A stretch of 64,000 nucleotides of DNA. Origin: Nocardioides oleivorans (lineage in GTDB: Bacteria; Actinomycetota; Actinomycetes; Propionibacteriales; Nocardioidaceae). The notes below the pieces were generated by a model, which made no database searches, was not told the origin of the DNA, and saw only the letters and a program-made list of their open reading frames with translations. This document shows, in pieces, positions 8,326 to 19,020 of the stretch. The translations under genes were made by a program, and so were the position numbers. How positions within the stretch are numbered: the stretch's first letter is position 1; every line of letters starts with the position of its first letter. The stretch lies in assembly GCF_004137255.1 (NCBI RefSeq), contig NZ_SDWT01000001.1, forward strand, positions 868,001 to 932,000, read 5' to 3'.

Positions 8326-8689
8326 GAGCGTTGCCTCGCGTTCTGGTGATCGTCAGCGCGACGTCCGAGAAGGTCGCGTCGATGGGCGCATCAGGTTTGT
8401 GGAGCGTGACTCGGGCCCATTCAACACGACTGTCCAACAGGCAGGTGTCCGCGATTCGCTGGACGACCGTTTCTATCAAGTCGACCGGGTCGCGCTCGAC
8501 GGCGGCCTTCACGTCGTCGACCAGGGAGCCGTAGTTCACCGTGTCCGCGAGCGCGTCCGAGGCCGCTGCGGGGCGGGTGTCGATGCCCAGGACGAGGTCG
8601 ACGACGAACACCTGGCCCTCCCGCTTCTCGAACTCGAAGACGCCGTGGTGCGCGAAGCACTCGATGCCCGTCACCGAGAGTTCATCCAA
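8318..8689 (-). CDS. folB: Dihydroneopterin aldolase
   Basis: 123 residues. Converts 7,8-dihydroneopterin to hydroxymethyldihydropterin plus glycolaldehyde. Recognised by the N-terminal GIECFAHHGVFEFEKREGQ motif, the NYGSLVDDV segment and the late VTLHKPDAPI, all typical of FolB. I choose the TTG at 8689: it follows AGGAGGAG at ideal spacing and gives the canonical family length, whereas the longer frame to 8743 adds an unrelated Trp/Arg-rich leader. The start overlaps the 3' end of folP by 8 bases. Confidence 0.92.
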   Translation of the reverse strand: MDELSVTGIECFAHHGVFEFEKREGQVFVVDLVLGIDTRPAAASDALADTVNYGSLVDDVKAAVERDPVDLIETVVQRIADTCLLDSRVEWARVTLHKPDAPIDATFSDVALTITRTRGNAHD

Positions 8690-9527
8690 GGTTCTCTCCT
8701 CCTGGTCCGTGGCGCAGGGCGGCGACCACCGCCAGCGCGTCACGCGTGGCTCGTACGTCGTGCACGCGCAGCAGGTCGACCCCGCGCTCGGCCAGCAGGG
8801 CGACCAGCGCGGCGTGGGCGTGCTCGCGGTCGTCGACGCCCCGCGGGACGCCGTCGACGGCCAGGAGCGAGCCGAGGAACGACTTGCGGCTGGCTCCGAC
8901 CAGCAGCGGGCACCCTAGCGTGGCGATCGCGTCGAGCCCGGCCAGCAGCGCCCAGCTGTGCCGGGCCTCCTTCGCGAAGCCCAGCCCGGGGTCGAGGACG
9001 ATCCGCTCGCGCGGGATCCCGGCGGCCAGGGCCGCGTCGAGCCGCTCCCCCAGCTCGCGGCGCACGGTCTCGACCACGCCGTCGGGCGAGTAGTCGGTGA
9101 AGTCGCGCATCCGGTCGGCGTGGGCGCGCCAGTGCATCGCGACGTAGGTGACGTCGCTGCCCGCCACGACCGAGAGGATCCGGGGGTCCGCGAGGCCGCC
9201 GGAGACGTCGTTGACGACCGTGGCACCGGCCTCGAGCGCGGCCTCGGCGACCTCGGCGCGCATCGTGTCGACCGAGACGACCGCGCCGCCGGAGGCGAGC
9301 TCGCGGATCACCGGGACGACCCGGCCCAGCTCGTCGGCGACCAGCGGCCTGGTCGCGCCGGGCCGGGTGGACTCGCCGCCGATGTCGAGCAGGTCGGCGC
9401 CCTGGGCGAGCAGCTCGCGACCGTGCGCGACGGCGGACTCGGTGGTGTCGTAGAGGCCGCCGTCGGAGAAGGAGTCGGGGGTGACGTTGACGATCCCCAT
9501 CACCCGGGGAGCAGCCCCCTGGTTCAC
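8682..9527 (-). CDS. folP: Dihydropteroate synthase
   Basis: 281 residues, TIM-barrel DHPS joining p-aminobenzoate to hydroxymethyldihydropterin pyrophosphate. Signatures are [15 protein letters not shown] close to the N-terminus, [11 protein letters not shown] (pyrophosphate loop), [20 protein letters not shown] and GASRKSFLG. The GTG at 9527 overlaps the folE stop (GTGA, 4 bases), giving the usual family length; the track to 10214 is antisense-like read-through in folE. It is the target of sulfonamides in other bacteria (family knowledge). Confidence 0.95.
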   Translation of the reverse strand: MNQGAAPRVMGIVNVTPDSFSDGGLYDTTESAVAHGRELLAQGADLLDIGGESTRPGATRPLVADELGRVVPVIRELASGGAVVSVDTMRAEVAEAALEAGATVVNDVSGGLADPRILSVVAGSDVTYVAMHWRAHADRMRDFTDYSPDGVVETVRRELGERLDAALAAGIPRERIVLDPGLGFAKEARHSWALLAGLDAIATLGCPLLVGASRKSFLGSLLAVDGVPRGVDDREHAHAALVALLAERGVDLLRVHDVRATRDALAVVAALRHGPGGENLG

Positions 9528-10140
9528 CTGGTGCCCGAGCGGATCAGCGACATCGCCTCGGCACGCGTGGCCTGGTCGGTGAGCATGGTGCCGCGCACGG
9601 CGGAGGTGATGGTGCGTGCGCCGGCCTTGCGCACCCCGCGCATGGTCATGCAGAGGTGCTCGGCCTCGATCACGACGATCACGCCGCGCGCCTCGAGGAT
9701 CTCCATGAGGGAGTCGGCGACCTGCGTGGTCAGCCGCTCCTGCACCTGCGGGCGCTTGGCATAGACGTCGACGAGCCGGGCCAGCTTGGACAGACCGGTG
9801 ATCTTGCCGGTCACGGCCGGGATGTAGCCGACGTGCGCGACCCCGGTGAACGGCACGAGGTGGTGCTCGCACATCGACCACAGCTCGATGTCGCGGACCA
9901 GCACCATCTCCTCGTGCCCGAGGTCGAAGGTGGTGGTCAGCACCTCCTCGGCACTCTGGCGCAGGCCCTGGGTGACCTCGGCGTAGGCCCGAGCGACGCG
10001 CGCCGGGGTCTCGAGCAGGCCCTCGCGGTCGGGGTCCTCGCCGATCGCGACGAGCAGCTCGCGCACCGCGGCCTCGGCGCGGGCGTGGTCGAAGACGGGT
10101 ACGTCCTCGGGTGCCCGCACCGGGGTCGAGATGGGGTCGG

Positions 10141-10144
<4 letters not shown>
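9524..10144 (-). CDS. folE: GTP cyclohydrolase I
   Basis: 206 residues. Converts GTP to 7,8-dihydroneopterin triphosphate, the first folate step. Zinc and active-site motifs are intact: MCEHHLVPF (Cys and His ligands), HVGYIP, the [10 protein letters not shown] helix and the late [14 protein letters not shown] that includes the second zinc Cys. The GTG start overlaps the ftsH stop by 4 bases (GTGA), so it is coupled to ftsH and followed by folP in the same manner. Confidence 0.96.
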
Positions 10145-12201
<2,057 letters not shown>

Positions 12202-12236
12202 AGGCAACTTTCAGCTGTTCGGAGATGAGGGACGCG

Positions 12237-12242
12237 ACGCTA
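12237..12242 (-). promoter_or_regulatory. Probable -10 box of the ftsH-folate transcription unit
   Basis: TAGCGT on the minus strand, preceded directly by TG, about 36 bases upstream of the ftsH GTG. It lies in the 136-base gap between hpt and ftsH, downstream of the hpt terminator hairpin, so ftsH probably has its own promoter. Confidence 0.35.
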
Positions 12243-12315
12243 CACGCCGCTCGGACGACCATTCTTCCAGCCGGGGTGAAGCAGGGCGACCCGATCTGCC
12301 CGCGACGGACTCCGG

Positions 12316-12335
12316 GGACGGTCCGGGAACCGTCC
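12316..12335 (-). terminator. Hairpin after hpt
   Basis: Perfect 7-bp arms GGACGGT / ACCGTCC around a 6-base loop, starting two bases after the hpt stop codon. There is no U-tract, as is common for terminators in high-GC actinobacteria. Confidence 0.45.
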
Positions 12336-12337
12336 GG

Positions 12338-12889
12338 TCAGGAGTAGACGTGCGGCGCGAGCGTGCCGATGTCGCGCAGGTTGCGGTAGCGCTCGCGGTA
12401 GTCGAGGCCGTAGCCGACGACGAACTCGTTCGGGATGTCCCAGCCGACGTACTTCGGCTCGACGGGCATCGACAGCGCCTCCGGCTTGCGCAGCAGCGTG
12501 GCGATCTCGACGCTCGCCGGGCTGCGGCTGGAGAGGTTGTTGACCAGCCAGCTGAGCGTCAGGCCGGTGTCGATGATCTCGTCGACGATCAGCACGTCCC
12601 GGCCGCTGATGTCGGTGTCGAGGTCCTTGAGGATCCGCACGACACCGCTCGACTTGGTCCCGGAGCCGTAGGAGCTGACCGCCATCCAGTCCATCTCGAG
12701 GTGGACCGGCATCGCCCGCGCAAGGTCGGCCATCACCATCACCGCGCCCCGCAGGACCCCCACGACGAGCAGGTCCCGGCCGGCGTAGTCCTCGGTGATC
12801 TGCACGGCCATCTCCCCCAGCCGCTGCTGGATCTGGGCCTCGGTGAAGAGGATGTTGACCAGGTCGTGCTCCACGTGGGACGAGTCCAT
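12338..12889 (-). CDS. hpt: Hypoxanthine phosphoribosyltransferase
   Basis: 183 residues. Salvages hypoxanthine and guanine to IMP and GMP using PRPP. The PRPP loop is clear (VLIVDEIIDTGLTLSWL), as are the flexible-loop Ser-Tyr (VSSYGSGTKSSG) and the late YVGWDIPNEFVVGYGLDY. The ATG at 12889 is preceded by TAGGCT ending exactly 7 bases upstream, so the mRNA is probably leaderless. In most actinobacteria hpt directly follows tilS; here a two-component pair lies between them, 32 bases upstream of this start. Confidence 0.95.
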   Translation of the reverse strand: MDSSHVEHDLVNILFTEAQIQQRLGEMAVQITEDYAGRDLLVVGVLRGAVMVMADLARAMPVHLEMDWMAVSSYGSGTKSSGVVRILKDLDTDISGRDVLIVDEIIDTGLTLSWLVNNLSSRSPASVEIATLLRKPEALSMPVEPKYVGWDIPNEFVVGYGLDYRERYRNLRDIGTLAPHVYS

Positions 12890-12895
12890 GGCTGC

Positions 12896-12901
12896 AGCCT
12901 A
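12896..12901 (-). promoter_or_regulatory. -10 box TAGGCT of hpt (leaderless)
   Basis: TANNNT hexamer ending at -7 relative to the A of the hpt ATG, in the 32-base gap behind the histidine kinase gene. It would let hpt be transcribed independently of the kinase. Confidence 0.45.
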
Positions 12902-12921
12902 GGGCGCGTGACGTAGGCCGG

Positions 12922-14634
12922 TCAGCCCGGGGACGCGGCCCGGTGGGCGACCGGCCGCCCGGCCCGCATCCCGGCCGCGACCAGGGGGAGGCGGACGACG
13001 AAGGTGCTGCCGACATCGAGGCTGCTGGAGACCCCGAGGGTGCCGCCCATGAGGACGGTCAGCTGGCGACAGATCGCGAGCCCGAGGCCGATGCCGCCGA
13101 AGCGGCGGGTCGTGGAGGAGTCGACCTGGGTGAAGGACCCGAAGACCGAGTCGAGGTCGTCCTCGGCGATGCCGATGCCGGTGTCCTCGACGACGTACTC
13201 CACCATCGATCCCTCCGCCGCACGTCGCACGGCGAGCCGGACCCGACCGGACCCGGTGAACTTCACGGCGTTGTCGAGGAGGTTGCCGAGCACCTGCACG
13301 AGCCGCTCCGGGTCGCCCGCGACCTCCGCCGGCAGGTCGGGGTCGACGACGCACTCCATCGCGACACCGCGCGCCTCGGCGCACGGTCCGTAGGTGCTGA
13401 CCAGGGTGTCGGCGAGGCGGCGCAGGTCGACCGGGACCGAGACCACCTCGAGCTGGCCTGCCTCGAGGCGCGAGTAGTCGAGGACGACGTCGACCAGCGA
13501 GCGCAGCACCGTGCCGGAGCGCCGTACGCGCTGCACCATGCCGCGCTGGAACTCGTCGAGCTCGGTCTCCTCGAGGAGCTCGCCGGCGCCGAGCACCATG
13601 GTCAGGGGCGTGCGGATCTCGTGGCTCATCGTGGCCAGGAACATCGACTTGGCGCGGTAGGCGTCGAGGGCCTCGTCCCGTGCGCGCGCGAGGTCGCGCA
13701 GGGCGCGCTGCTCGGCGCGGACCAGGCGTGCCGACCGGGCGAAGGCCAGCACGATCAGCACCGAGGCGCCGGCCACCAGGGCGTACGGCGTGTGGTCCGT
13801 GCCCTGGACGTGCGCGACGAGCTCGAGGAGCGGCGGCAGGAGGAGCGGCCCGAAGGCGATGGCGAGCTGGGGGATCGGCCGCCCGTGCGTGGACGGCACC
13901 GGGGACTCGGTGACCACCTCGCCCATCAGCCACGTGCTGCGCGCGAGGAGCGCCGGCGCGACCATCCAGGCCACGTCCATCAGCTCCAGCGACCACCCGC
14001 CGGGGGCCGTGAGGTAGGCGAGGTCGGCCAGCAGCCACAGCACGATGCCGATCCCGAACGTCACGTCCAGCGACCTGCGGGCCACCCGGCTGGTCACCAC
14101 GCGCAGGACCAGGGCCAGCAGGACCGCGTCGGCGATCGGGTAGGCCGCCCAGACCGCGCGGGTGAACGCACTCACTCCGGGCTCGGCGACGATCGTGTCC
14201 ACCGAGAGGTGCCACAGGACCAGGACACTGATGACGACGATGGTCGCGGCATCGATCGTGAAGTCGAGGTCGCGCCCCGCCCCGCTGTGTCGGAGCACGA
14301 CGGCGAGGGCCGCGGCGATCAGGACGTAGGAACCGAACCAGGCCGGGTCGGCGACGGACACGTCCGTCCCTCGGCCCATCGCCCCGAGTGCCAGCCAGAG
14401 CGTGTCGCCGAGCGCGGTCAGCGCGATCCCTGCCGCGATCAACCGACCCACCAGCCGCTGGGGCGCGGGTGCGCGCCCGGCGCCGAACCAGGCAGCGGCG
14501 GCGGCGATCCAGAGGGCGGCGAGGTAGACCGCCCTGTCCAGCCGGTCGTCGGTGGAGACCAGGTGGACCACCACGGCGAGCGCGACGGCGAGACCGACCG
14601 CGAGGTCGGCACGGGGCCGGAAGGACGTCCTCAC
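12922..14634 (-). CDS. Membrane sensor histidine kinase
   Basis: 570 residues. The N-terminal half contains eight or nine hydrophobic helices (about 12-300) with no recognisable ligand domain. A short linker helix leads to the HisKA box SHEIRTP (phospho-His 338), then the ATP domain with the N box (NLLDNAVKF), DTGIGI and GIGLGL. Arrangement suggests sensing within or close to the membrane. The GTG start has no clear ribosome-binding site. It lies 39 bases downstream of a receiver-only regulator (14674-15045), its probable partner. Both interrupt the usual tilS-hpt adjacency. Signal unknown. Confidence 0.88.
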   Translation of the reverse strand: MRTSFRPRADLAVGLAVALAVVVHLVSTDDRLDRAVYLAALWIAAAAAWFGAGRAPAPQRLVGRLIAAGIALTALGDTLWLALGAMGRGTDVSVADPAWFGSYVLIAAALAVVLRHSGAGRDLDFTIDAATIVVISVLVLWHLSVDTIVAEPGVSAFTRAVWAAYPIADAVLLALVLRVVTSRVARRSLDVTFGIGIVLWLLADLAYLTAPGGWSLELMDVAWMVAPALLARSTWLMGEVVTESPVPSTHGRPIPQLAIAFGPLLLPPLLELVAHVQGTDHTPYALVAGASVLIVLAFARSARLVRAEQRALRDLARARDEALDAYRAKSMFLATMSHEIRTPLTMVLGAGELLEETELDEFQRGMVQRVRRSGTVLRSLVDVVLDYSRLEAGQLEVVSVPVDLRRLADTLVSTYGPCAEARGVAMECVVDPDLPAEVAGDPERLVQVLGNLLDNAVKFTGSGRVRLAVRRAAEGSMVEYVVEDTGIGIAEDDLDSVFGSFTQVDSSTTRRFGGIGLGLAICRQLTVLMGGTLGVSSSLDVGSTFVVRLPLVAAGMRAGRPVAHRAASPG

Positions 14635-14673
14635 GGCGCTACGCCGATCGTCCCGCGACGAACACCCGGCCCG

Positions 14674-15045
14674 TCACGTCCGGGAGCCGATCAGGGCGGC
14701 CACGGCGCCCGAGAGCTCCGCGAGGGTGAAGGGCTTGGTCATGAACCGGTCGGCCCCGGAGGCGAACGCCCGGTCGCGCGTCTCCTGGTCGGCGTGCGCG
14801 GTGAGGATCATGATCGGGGTGTCCGGGATGTCCGGGCTCTCCCGCATCCGGGTGCACAGCTCACCGCCGTTCATCCCCGGCATGCTCCAGTCGAGCACCG
14901 CCACGTCGAACGCCTCGGTCGTGGCCACGTCGAGGGCGAGGAACGGGCTCTCGACGGCCACGGTCGTGTAGCCGGCTCGACGCAGCATGAGGCCGATCAG
15001 GTCCCTCATGTCCTGGTCGTCGTCGACCACGAGCACTCTGCGCAT
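14674..15045 (-). CDS. Single-domain response regulator (CheY-like)
   Basis: 123 residues, receiver domain only. Acidic pocket VDDD (8-10), phospho-acceptor Asp52 in LDWSMPG, Thr82 and Lys104 are all present, so it should be phosphorylatable. There is no output domain, so it must act by protein contact or phosphorelay. ATG at 15045 follows a run of six G with 5 bases spacing; the GTG at 15048 adds one residue. Precedes the histidine kinase at 14634 in the same direction, which suggests a cognate pair. Confidence 0.9.
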   Translation of the reverse strand: MRRVLVVDDDQDMRDLIGLMLRRAGYTTVAVESPFLALDVATTEAFDVAVLDWSMPGMNGGELCTRMRESPDIPDTPIMILTAHADQETRDRAFASGADRFMTKPFTLAELSGAVAALIGSRT

Positions 15046-15146
15046 CACTACCCCCCACTGGGCTGGACCCGTTCGAGGGCCCAGTACCCAATTTCACGGG
15101 ACAACGCGCCGGGGCGACAGCCGTCACGCGCAACGACGCCCCGAGT

Positions 15147-16127
15147 TCAGGCGATCGGCGTCTCGAACGTGACCAGCCCGTCGCGACGCGCCACCCGCAA
15201 CGGACCGGGGAGGTCGATCCACTTCTGGCCACGCCAGTCGGTCACGAGGGCGTCGGCGGCGAGCACGTGGTCGCGGGTGAGCTCCGACGCCGGGGAGCCG
15301 GCCGCGAGCGCTGCGGCGCGCAGCACCCGGTGGCGGAGCGCGGGATGGAGCCGCGCGACGGCGTCGACGGCGAGCCCGTCCTCGCGCCGGGCCTCGGCCA
15401 GGGCGGCGGAAGCGAGGTCGTCGAGCAGCGCGATGTCGTCGCGCAGCTGCTCGGCGGTGCGCGCGAGGGCCCTCGCGACACCCGGGCCGAGCTCGTCCTC
15501 GAGCAGCGGGAGCACCCGCTCCCGCACCCGGACCCGGGTGTAGCCGGGGTCGTGGTTGTGCGGGTCGTCCCACGCCTCGAGCCCCTCGACCTGGCAGGCG
15601 GTCACGGTGTCGTCACGGCGTACGCCGAGCAGCGGGCGCGCGAAGACGCCGAAGCCCGGGCGCATGCCCTGCAGCGACCGACCGCCCGAGCCCCGGGCGA
15701 GGCCGAGCAGGACGGTCTCGGCCTGGTCGTCGAGCGTGTGCCCGAGCAGCACCACCGCGGCGCCGAGGTGCTCGGCGACCTGCTCCAGGACGGCGTACCT
15801 CGCCTCCCGGGCGGCCGCCTCGGGACCCATCCCGGACGCGGCGTCGACCTCGACGCGGGCGGTGAGCGTCTCGTCGACCCCCATCGCGGCGAGCTGTACG
15901 ACGACGCGCTCGGCCTGCTCGGCCGACCCGGGCTGCAGGCCGTGGTCGACCGTCGCGCCGACCACCCGCAGGCCGAGGCGACGGCCCTCGAACACCGCGG
16001 CGGAGGCCAGCGCGAGCGAGTCGGCGCCTCCGCTGCAGGCGACCACCACGACGTCGCCGGGCGCGAGCCCGGACAGCGTGGACCGCACGGGCACCCGGAC
16101 GGCCGCGACCGAGGGGTGCAGGGTCAC
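15147..16127 (-). CDS. tilS: tRNA(Ile)-lysidine synthetase
   Basis: 326 residues. Modifies C34 of tRNA-Ile(CAU) with lysine and ATP, so AUA is read as Ile. The PP-loop SGGADS is at residues 32-37, followed by GATVDHGLQPGS and the GHTLDDQAETVLLGLARGSG block. The length is that of the short actinobacterial TilS, lacking the extra C-terminal domain of the E. coli enzyme. GTG at 16127 overlaps the stop of the zincin gene by 4 bases (GTGA), implying coupling. The longer frame upstream is a shadow of that gene. Confidence 0.93.
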   Translation of the reverse strand: MTLHPSVAAVRVPVRSTLSGLAPGDVVVVACSGGADSLALASAAVFEGRRLGLRVVGATVDHGLQPGSAEQAERVVVQLAAMGVDETLTARVEVDAASGMGPEAAAREARYAVLEQVAEHLGAAVVLLGHTLDDQAETVLLGLARGSGGRSLQGMRPGFGVFARPLLGVRRDDTVTACQVEGLEAWDDPHNHDPGYTRVRVRERVLPLLEDELGPGVARALARTAEQLRDDIALLDDLASAALAEARREDGLAVDAVARLHPALRHRVLRAAALAAGSPASELTRDHVLAADALVTDWRGQKWIDLPGPLRVARRDGLVTFETPIA

Positions 16128-17149
16128 AGGACGCGGGCGACCCAGGCGTCGGGGTCGTTGATCTCGTCCTTCGACGGCAGCGTCTCGGGGCCGGTCCAGA
16201 CGGCGTTGAACTCCTCCATGCCGACCTTGTCGACGACGTGGCGCACGAAGATCGCCCCGTCGCGGTACTGCGCCATCTTGGTCTCGAGGCCGAGCAGCCG
16301 GCGCAGCAGCTTGTCGAGCGGGCCGAGCCCACCGCGACGCTTGTCGAACTTCTTGCGGATCGAGGCCACCGAGCCGATCACGCTGGGACCGACCCCGTCC
16401 ATCACGACGTCGGCGTGGCCCTCGAGCAGCGACATCACGCCGGTGACCCGGTCGAGGATCTCCTTCTGCTCCGGGGACGAGACGAGGTCGAGGATGCTGC
16501 CCTGCCCGGACCTGATCGCCTCCGCACCGCGACGCAGGCCCTCGGCGAGGTTGCTCGGCTCGAGGGTGTCGGCGATCGCGGCCATCTGGCTCTCGAGGTG
16601 GCCGGCCAGCCACGGGTTCGCCGTGAACTGCACCCGGTGGGTCTCCTCGTGCAGGCACACCCAGAGCCGGAAGTCGCTCGGGTCGGCGGACATCTCCCGC
16701 TCGATCTGGACGATGTTCGGGGCGACCAGCAGCAGCCGGCCGTGCGGGTCGAAGAACGGGTCGAACTGGCCGAGCACCTTGGAGCTCAGGAAGCCGAGCA
16801 TCAGCCCCACCTCGCTGCCGGTGACGCGCGAGCCGATCGTCTGGGCCAGCGCGGACGGCGGTCCCCGGCGCTCGGCCTTCTCCGACAGCTTGTCGCTGAT
16901 CGGCCCGAGGATCTTGGCGAAGCCGTCGGCGTTGGCCTGGATCCACCCGGCCCGGTCCACCACGAGCACCGGCGCCGTGCCCGGCACGGTCTGCAGGCCG
17001 GTGTAGTCGCTCACCAGCGGCGTCGACCGGGCGGCTCCCTCGCGCAGCTCGACCACCGCGGCGGCCGCCTCGTCGGGGCTCACGTCCGGCCCCGGGCCGG
17101 CCAGCCTGGTGCCGACGGTGACGGCGAAGTCCCAGTCGACGAGATTCAT
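16124..17149 (-). CDS. Zinc-dependent metalloprotease-like protein (F420-associated, DUF2342 type)
   Basis: 341 residues with a zincin motif HEETH at 167-171 inside WVCLHEETHRVQF. Family members are annotated as coenzyme F420 biosynthesis-associated proteins or putative hydrolases and regularly precede tilS in actinobacteria; the true activity is unknown. No signal peptide is visible. The ATG at 17149 is preceded by TAGGGT ending exactly 7 bases upstream, so the transcript is probably leaderless. An unusual set of 15-base tandem repeats lies just upstream. Overlaps tilS by 4 bases. Confidence 0.85.
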   Translation of the reverse strand: MNLVDWDFAVTVGTRLAGPGPDVSPDEAAAAVVELREGAARSTPLVSDYTGLQTVPGTAPVLVVDRAGWIQANADGFAKILGPISDKLSEKAERRGPPSALAQTIGSRVTGSEVGLMLGFLSSKVLGQFDPFFDPHGRLLLVAPNIVQIEREMSADPSDFRLWVCLHEETHRVQFTANPWLAGHLESQMAAIADTLEPSNLAEGLRRGAEAIRSGQGSILDLVSSPEQKEILDRVTGVMSLLEGHADVVMDGVGPSVIGSVASIRKKFDKRRGGLGPLDKLLRRLLGLETKMAQYRDGAIFVRHVVDKVGMEEFNAVWTGPETLPSKDEINDPDAWVARVL

Positions 17150-17155
17150 GTCACG

Positions 17156-17161
17156 ACCCTA
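17156..17161 (-). promoter_or_regulatory. -10 box TAGGGT of the zincin-tilS unit (leaderless)
   Basis: TANNNT hexamer ending at -7 relative to the ATG at 17149. The tandem repeats at 17162-17237 begin immediately behind it and therefore occupy the -35 region. Confidence 0.45.
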
Positions 17162-17237
17162 GCGGGGTGGCCGTGAGCGGGGCGGCCGTAAGCAGGGCGG
17201 CCGTCCGCGGGGGTTGCCGTCCGCGGCGCGCCCGTGA
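17162..17237. repeat. Five degenerate 15-base tandem repeats
   Basis: Units of 15, 15, 15, 16 and 15 bases, each beginning GCGG or GCAGG and ending GCCGTNN or similar (for example GCGGGGCGGCCGTAA at 17177-17191). They sit directly upstream of the zincin promoter. The repeats keep a reading frame in some phases, but I see no credible gene here. Confidence 0.6.
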
Positions 17238-17360
17238 AGTAAGGACGAGGGCTGCGTCCTGGAGGAGCGCAGCGGGGGAAAGGGCGCGGCAACGAGGACG
17301 CACGAGCGGGCTTCCAGCGCCGCGGACACGCGCCGAAGCGAAGCGGAGGCGCCAAAAAGC

Positions 17361-17381
17361 ACCGTGATCCATGGTCACGGT
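17361..17381. terminator. Small inverted repeat between dacB and the zincin gene
   Basis: Arms ACCGTGA / TCACGGT around a 7-base loop, 50 bases beyond the dacB stop in its direction of transcription. Could terminate dacB or be an operator; no U-tract. Confidence 0.3.
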
Positions 17382-17430
17382 CGACCAGATCCACGGCCCT
17401 GGTCTCGACACGGGCGCCAGGGCGCCCTGC

Positions 17431-18918
17431 TCAACCAGCGGCCGGGGTCGAACACCGGCACGCGGCGAGCGCGCCGGCGGCGCGGTCGAGCGCGTCGCGC
17501 GCGTCGAGGGACTTGTCCTCCGCGACCCGGTCGGCGGCGAGCACGAACACCATCGGCTCGCCGTCGCGGTCGACCGCGATCCCGGCGAGCGCGTGGACAC
17601 CGGTGAGGGTGCCGGTCTTGGCGCGCACCAGCCCGCGGGCCAGCGCGGGCCCGTCGGCGAAGCGGTAGGTCAGCGACCCGGTGAATCCGGCGACCGGGAG
17701 GCCGGTGAGGAGGTTGCGCATCGCGTCGCCGTCGGGGCCGGCGGCGTGCTGGAGCAGCTGCAGCACCGTGGTGGTCGAGACCCGGTTGCGCCGCGACAGG
17801 CCGGAGCCGTCGTACACCTCGTCGCCGGTGACGTCGACGCCCAGCCCGGAGAGCGTGCCGAGCACCGCGGCGGCACCGGCTTCGAACGACCCGGTGCCGG
17901 ACACCGCGAGGCCCACCTGGTGGCCGACGACCTCGGCTCCCTCGTTGTCGCTGACGTCGAGGATGCGCTCGGCGACCTCGGACAGCGGCGCGCTCTCGAC
18001 CGAGGCGAGCACCTCGGCGTCGGGCTGCACGACGACCCGCTGCGGCTCGCCGGCCACCTCCACGCCCGCAGCACGGAGGGCGTCGGCGAAGACCCGGGCG
18101 GCGGCCAGGGACGGGTCGTCGGAGCGGGACAGCCCATCGGCAGCGATGCCGCTGTCGACCATCAGCGAGGTGATCGGGCTGACGACGTCGTCGGGGACGT
18201 AGTCGCGGCGCCACGCGGGGTTGTCGGTCGGTCCGGAGAAGAGGCTGTCGTCGAAGCGGACGCGCACCTTGCCGAGACCCTGCAGCGCGTCGGCGGCCTG
18301 CACGGCGAGGGTGGTGGCGTCGGCCCGGGCGGGGTACGTCGACCCGGCCTCGGCGACCGTCAGCGGCTGGCTGGCGAGCAAGGGGTCTCCCCCGCCGACG
18401 AGCACGACCTCGCGCGGCCCGTCGCCGCGCACGACGGTGGTGGTGAAGGTGCGGTCGGGCCCGAGGACGTCGAGCGCCGCGCCGAGGGTGAGCAGCTTGG
18501 TCGTGGAGGCCGGCAGGTAGCGGCCGTCGCCGCTCGTCCAGACCTCCCCGCCCGGGGCCAGGGAACTGACTGCGCCGACGACGTGGGGGCCGAGGTCGGG
18601 GTCGGCGAGCCGCCTCGCGACGGCGGCCTCGACCCGGTCGGGCGCGATCGCGGAGGCCTCGTCGACGGGCTGCGCGTCGGCTGCGGGCGTGGTCCACTCG
18701 GGCAGCTCGAGGCCGGCGGGCGGCAGCACCTGCTCCGGCTCGGTCGCCGGGTCGGCGGAGAGCCACGGGAGGTAGCGCTGGCCCCAGTCGTAGCGGTAGG
18801 CGCCGACCCCGGCGCCCAGCAGCGCGACGACGAGGAGCACGGGCAGCCACACCCCGACGAGGTGGCGTACCTCACGTCGCCCACGTTTCGACCCTCTTGC
18901 TTCGCGCATCGGGGTCAT
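17431..18918 (-). CDS. dacB: D-alanyl-D-alanine carboxypeptidase/endopeptidase (PBP4 family)
   Basis: 495 residues, class C penicillin-binding protein that trims peptidoglycan peptide stems. A membrane anchor or signal lies at about 21-41. Catalytic motifs are in order: STTK (Ser138, Lys141), SDN (SDNEGAE) in the long insert-containing middle, and KTGTLTG near the C-terminus. A Pro/Glu-rich linker follows the membrane segment. Start uncertain: ATG 18918 or 18909, neither with a good ribosome-binding site; the longer frame to 19509 overlaps ppa and is not believed. Divergent from ppa. Acts outside the membrane. Confidence 0.9.
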   Translation of the reverse strand: MTPMREARGSKRGRREVRHLVGVWLPVLLVVALLGAGVGAYRYDWGQRYLPWLSADPATEPEQVLPPAGLELPEWTTPAADAQPVDEASAIAPDRVEAAVARRLADPDLGPHVVGAVSSLAPGGEVWTSGDGRYLPASTTKLLTLGAALDVLGPDRTFTTTVVRGDGPREVVLVGGGDPLLASQPLTVAEAGSTYPARADATTLAVQAADALQGLGKVRVRFDDSLFSGPTDNPAWRRDYVPDDVVSPITSLMVDSGIAADGLSRSDDPSLAAARVFADALRAAGVEVAGEPQRVVVQPDAEVLASVESAPLSEVAERILDVSDNEGAEVVGHQVGLAVSGTGSFEAGAAAVLGTLSGLGVDVTGDEVYDGSGLSRRNRVSTTTVLQLLQHAAGPDGDAMRNLLTGLPVAGFTGSLTYRFADGPALARGLVRAKTGTLTGVHALAGIAVDRDGEPMVFVLAADRVAEDKSLDARDALDRAAGALAACRCSTPAAG

Positions 18919-18930
18919 TGTGCGCGACAC

Positions 18931-18970
18931 TGCCCCCGAAGACTTCCCCCCGGGCTCCCGTCCGGGGGCA
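18931..18970. repeat. Inverted repeat in the dacB/ppa divergent region
   Basis: Arms TGCCCCCG (18931-18938) and CGGGGGCA (18963-18970) separated by 24 bases. It lies between the divergent starts and could fold in the ppa leader RNA or bind a regulator. Confidence 0.3.
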
Positions 18971-19020
18971 GAGTGTGATCTGAGACGGCCCGACGGCGTG
19001 CCGAGACTGTGGAGGAAGAC

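Noticed and set aside
17150-17430. Possible small genes in the gap between dacB and the zincin gene
   Set aside because: The open frames are Arg/Ala/Pro-rich, lack ribosome-binding sites, and coincide with tandem repeats.
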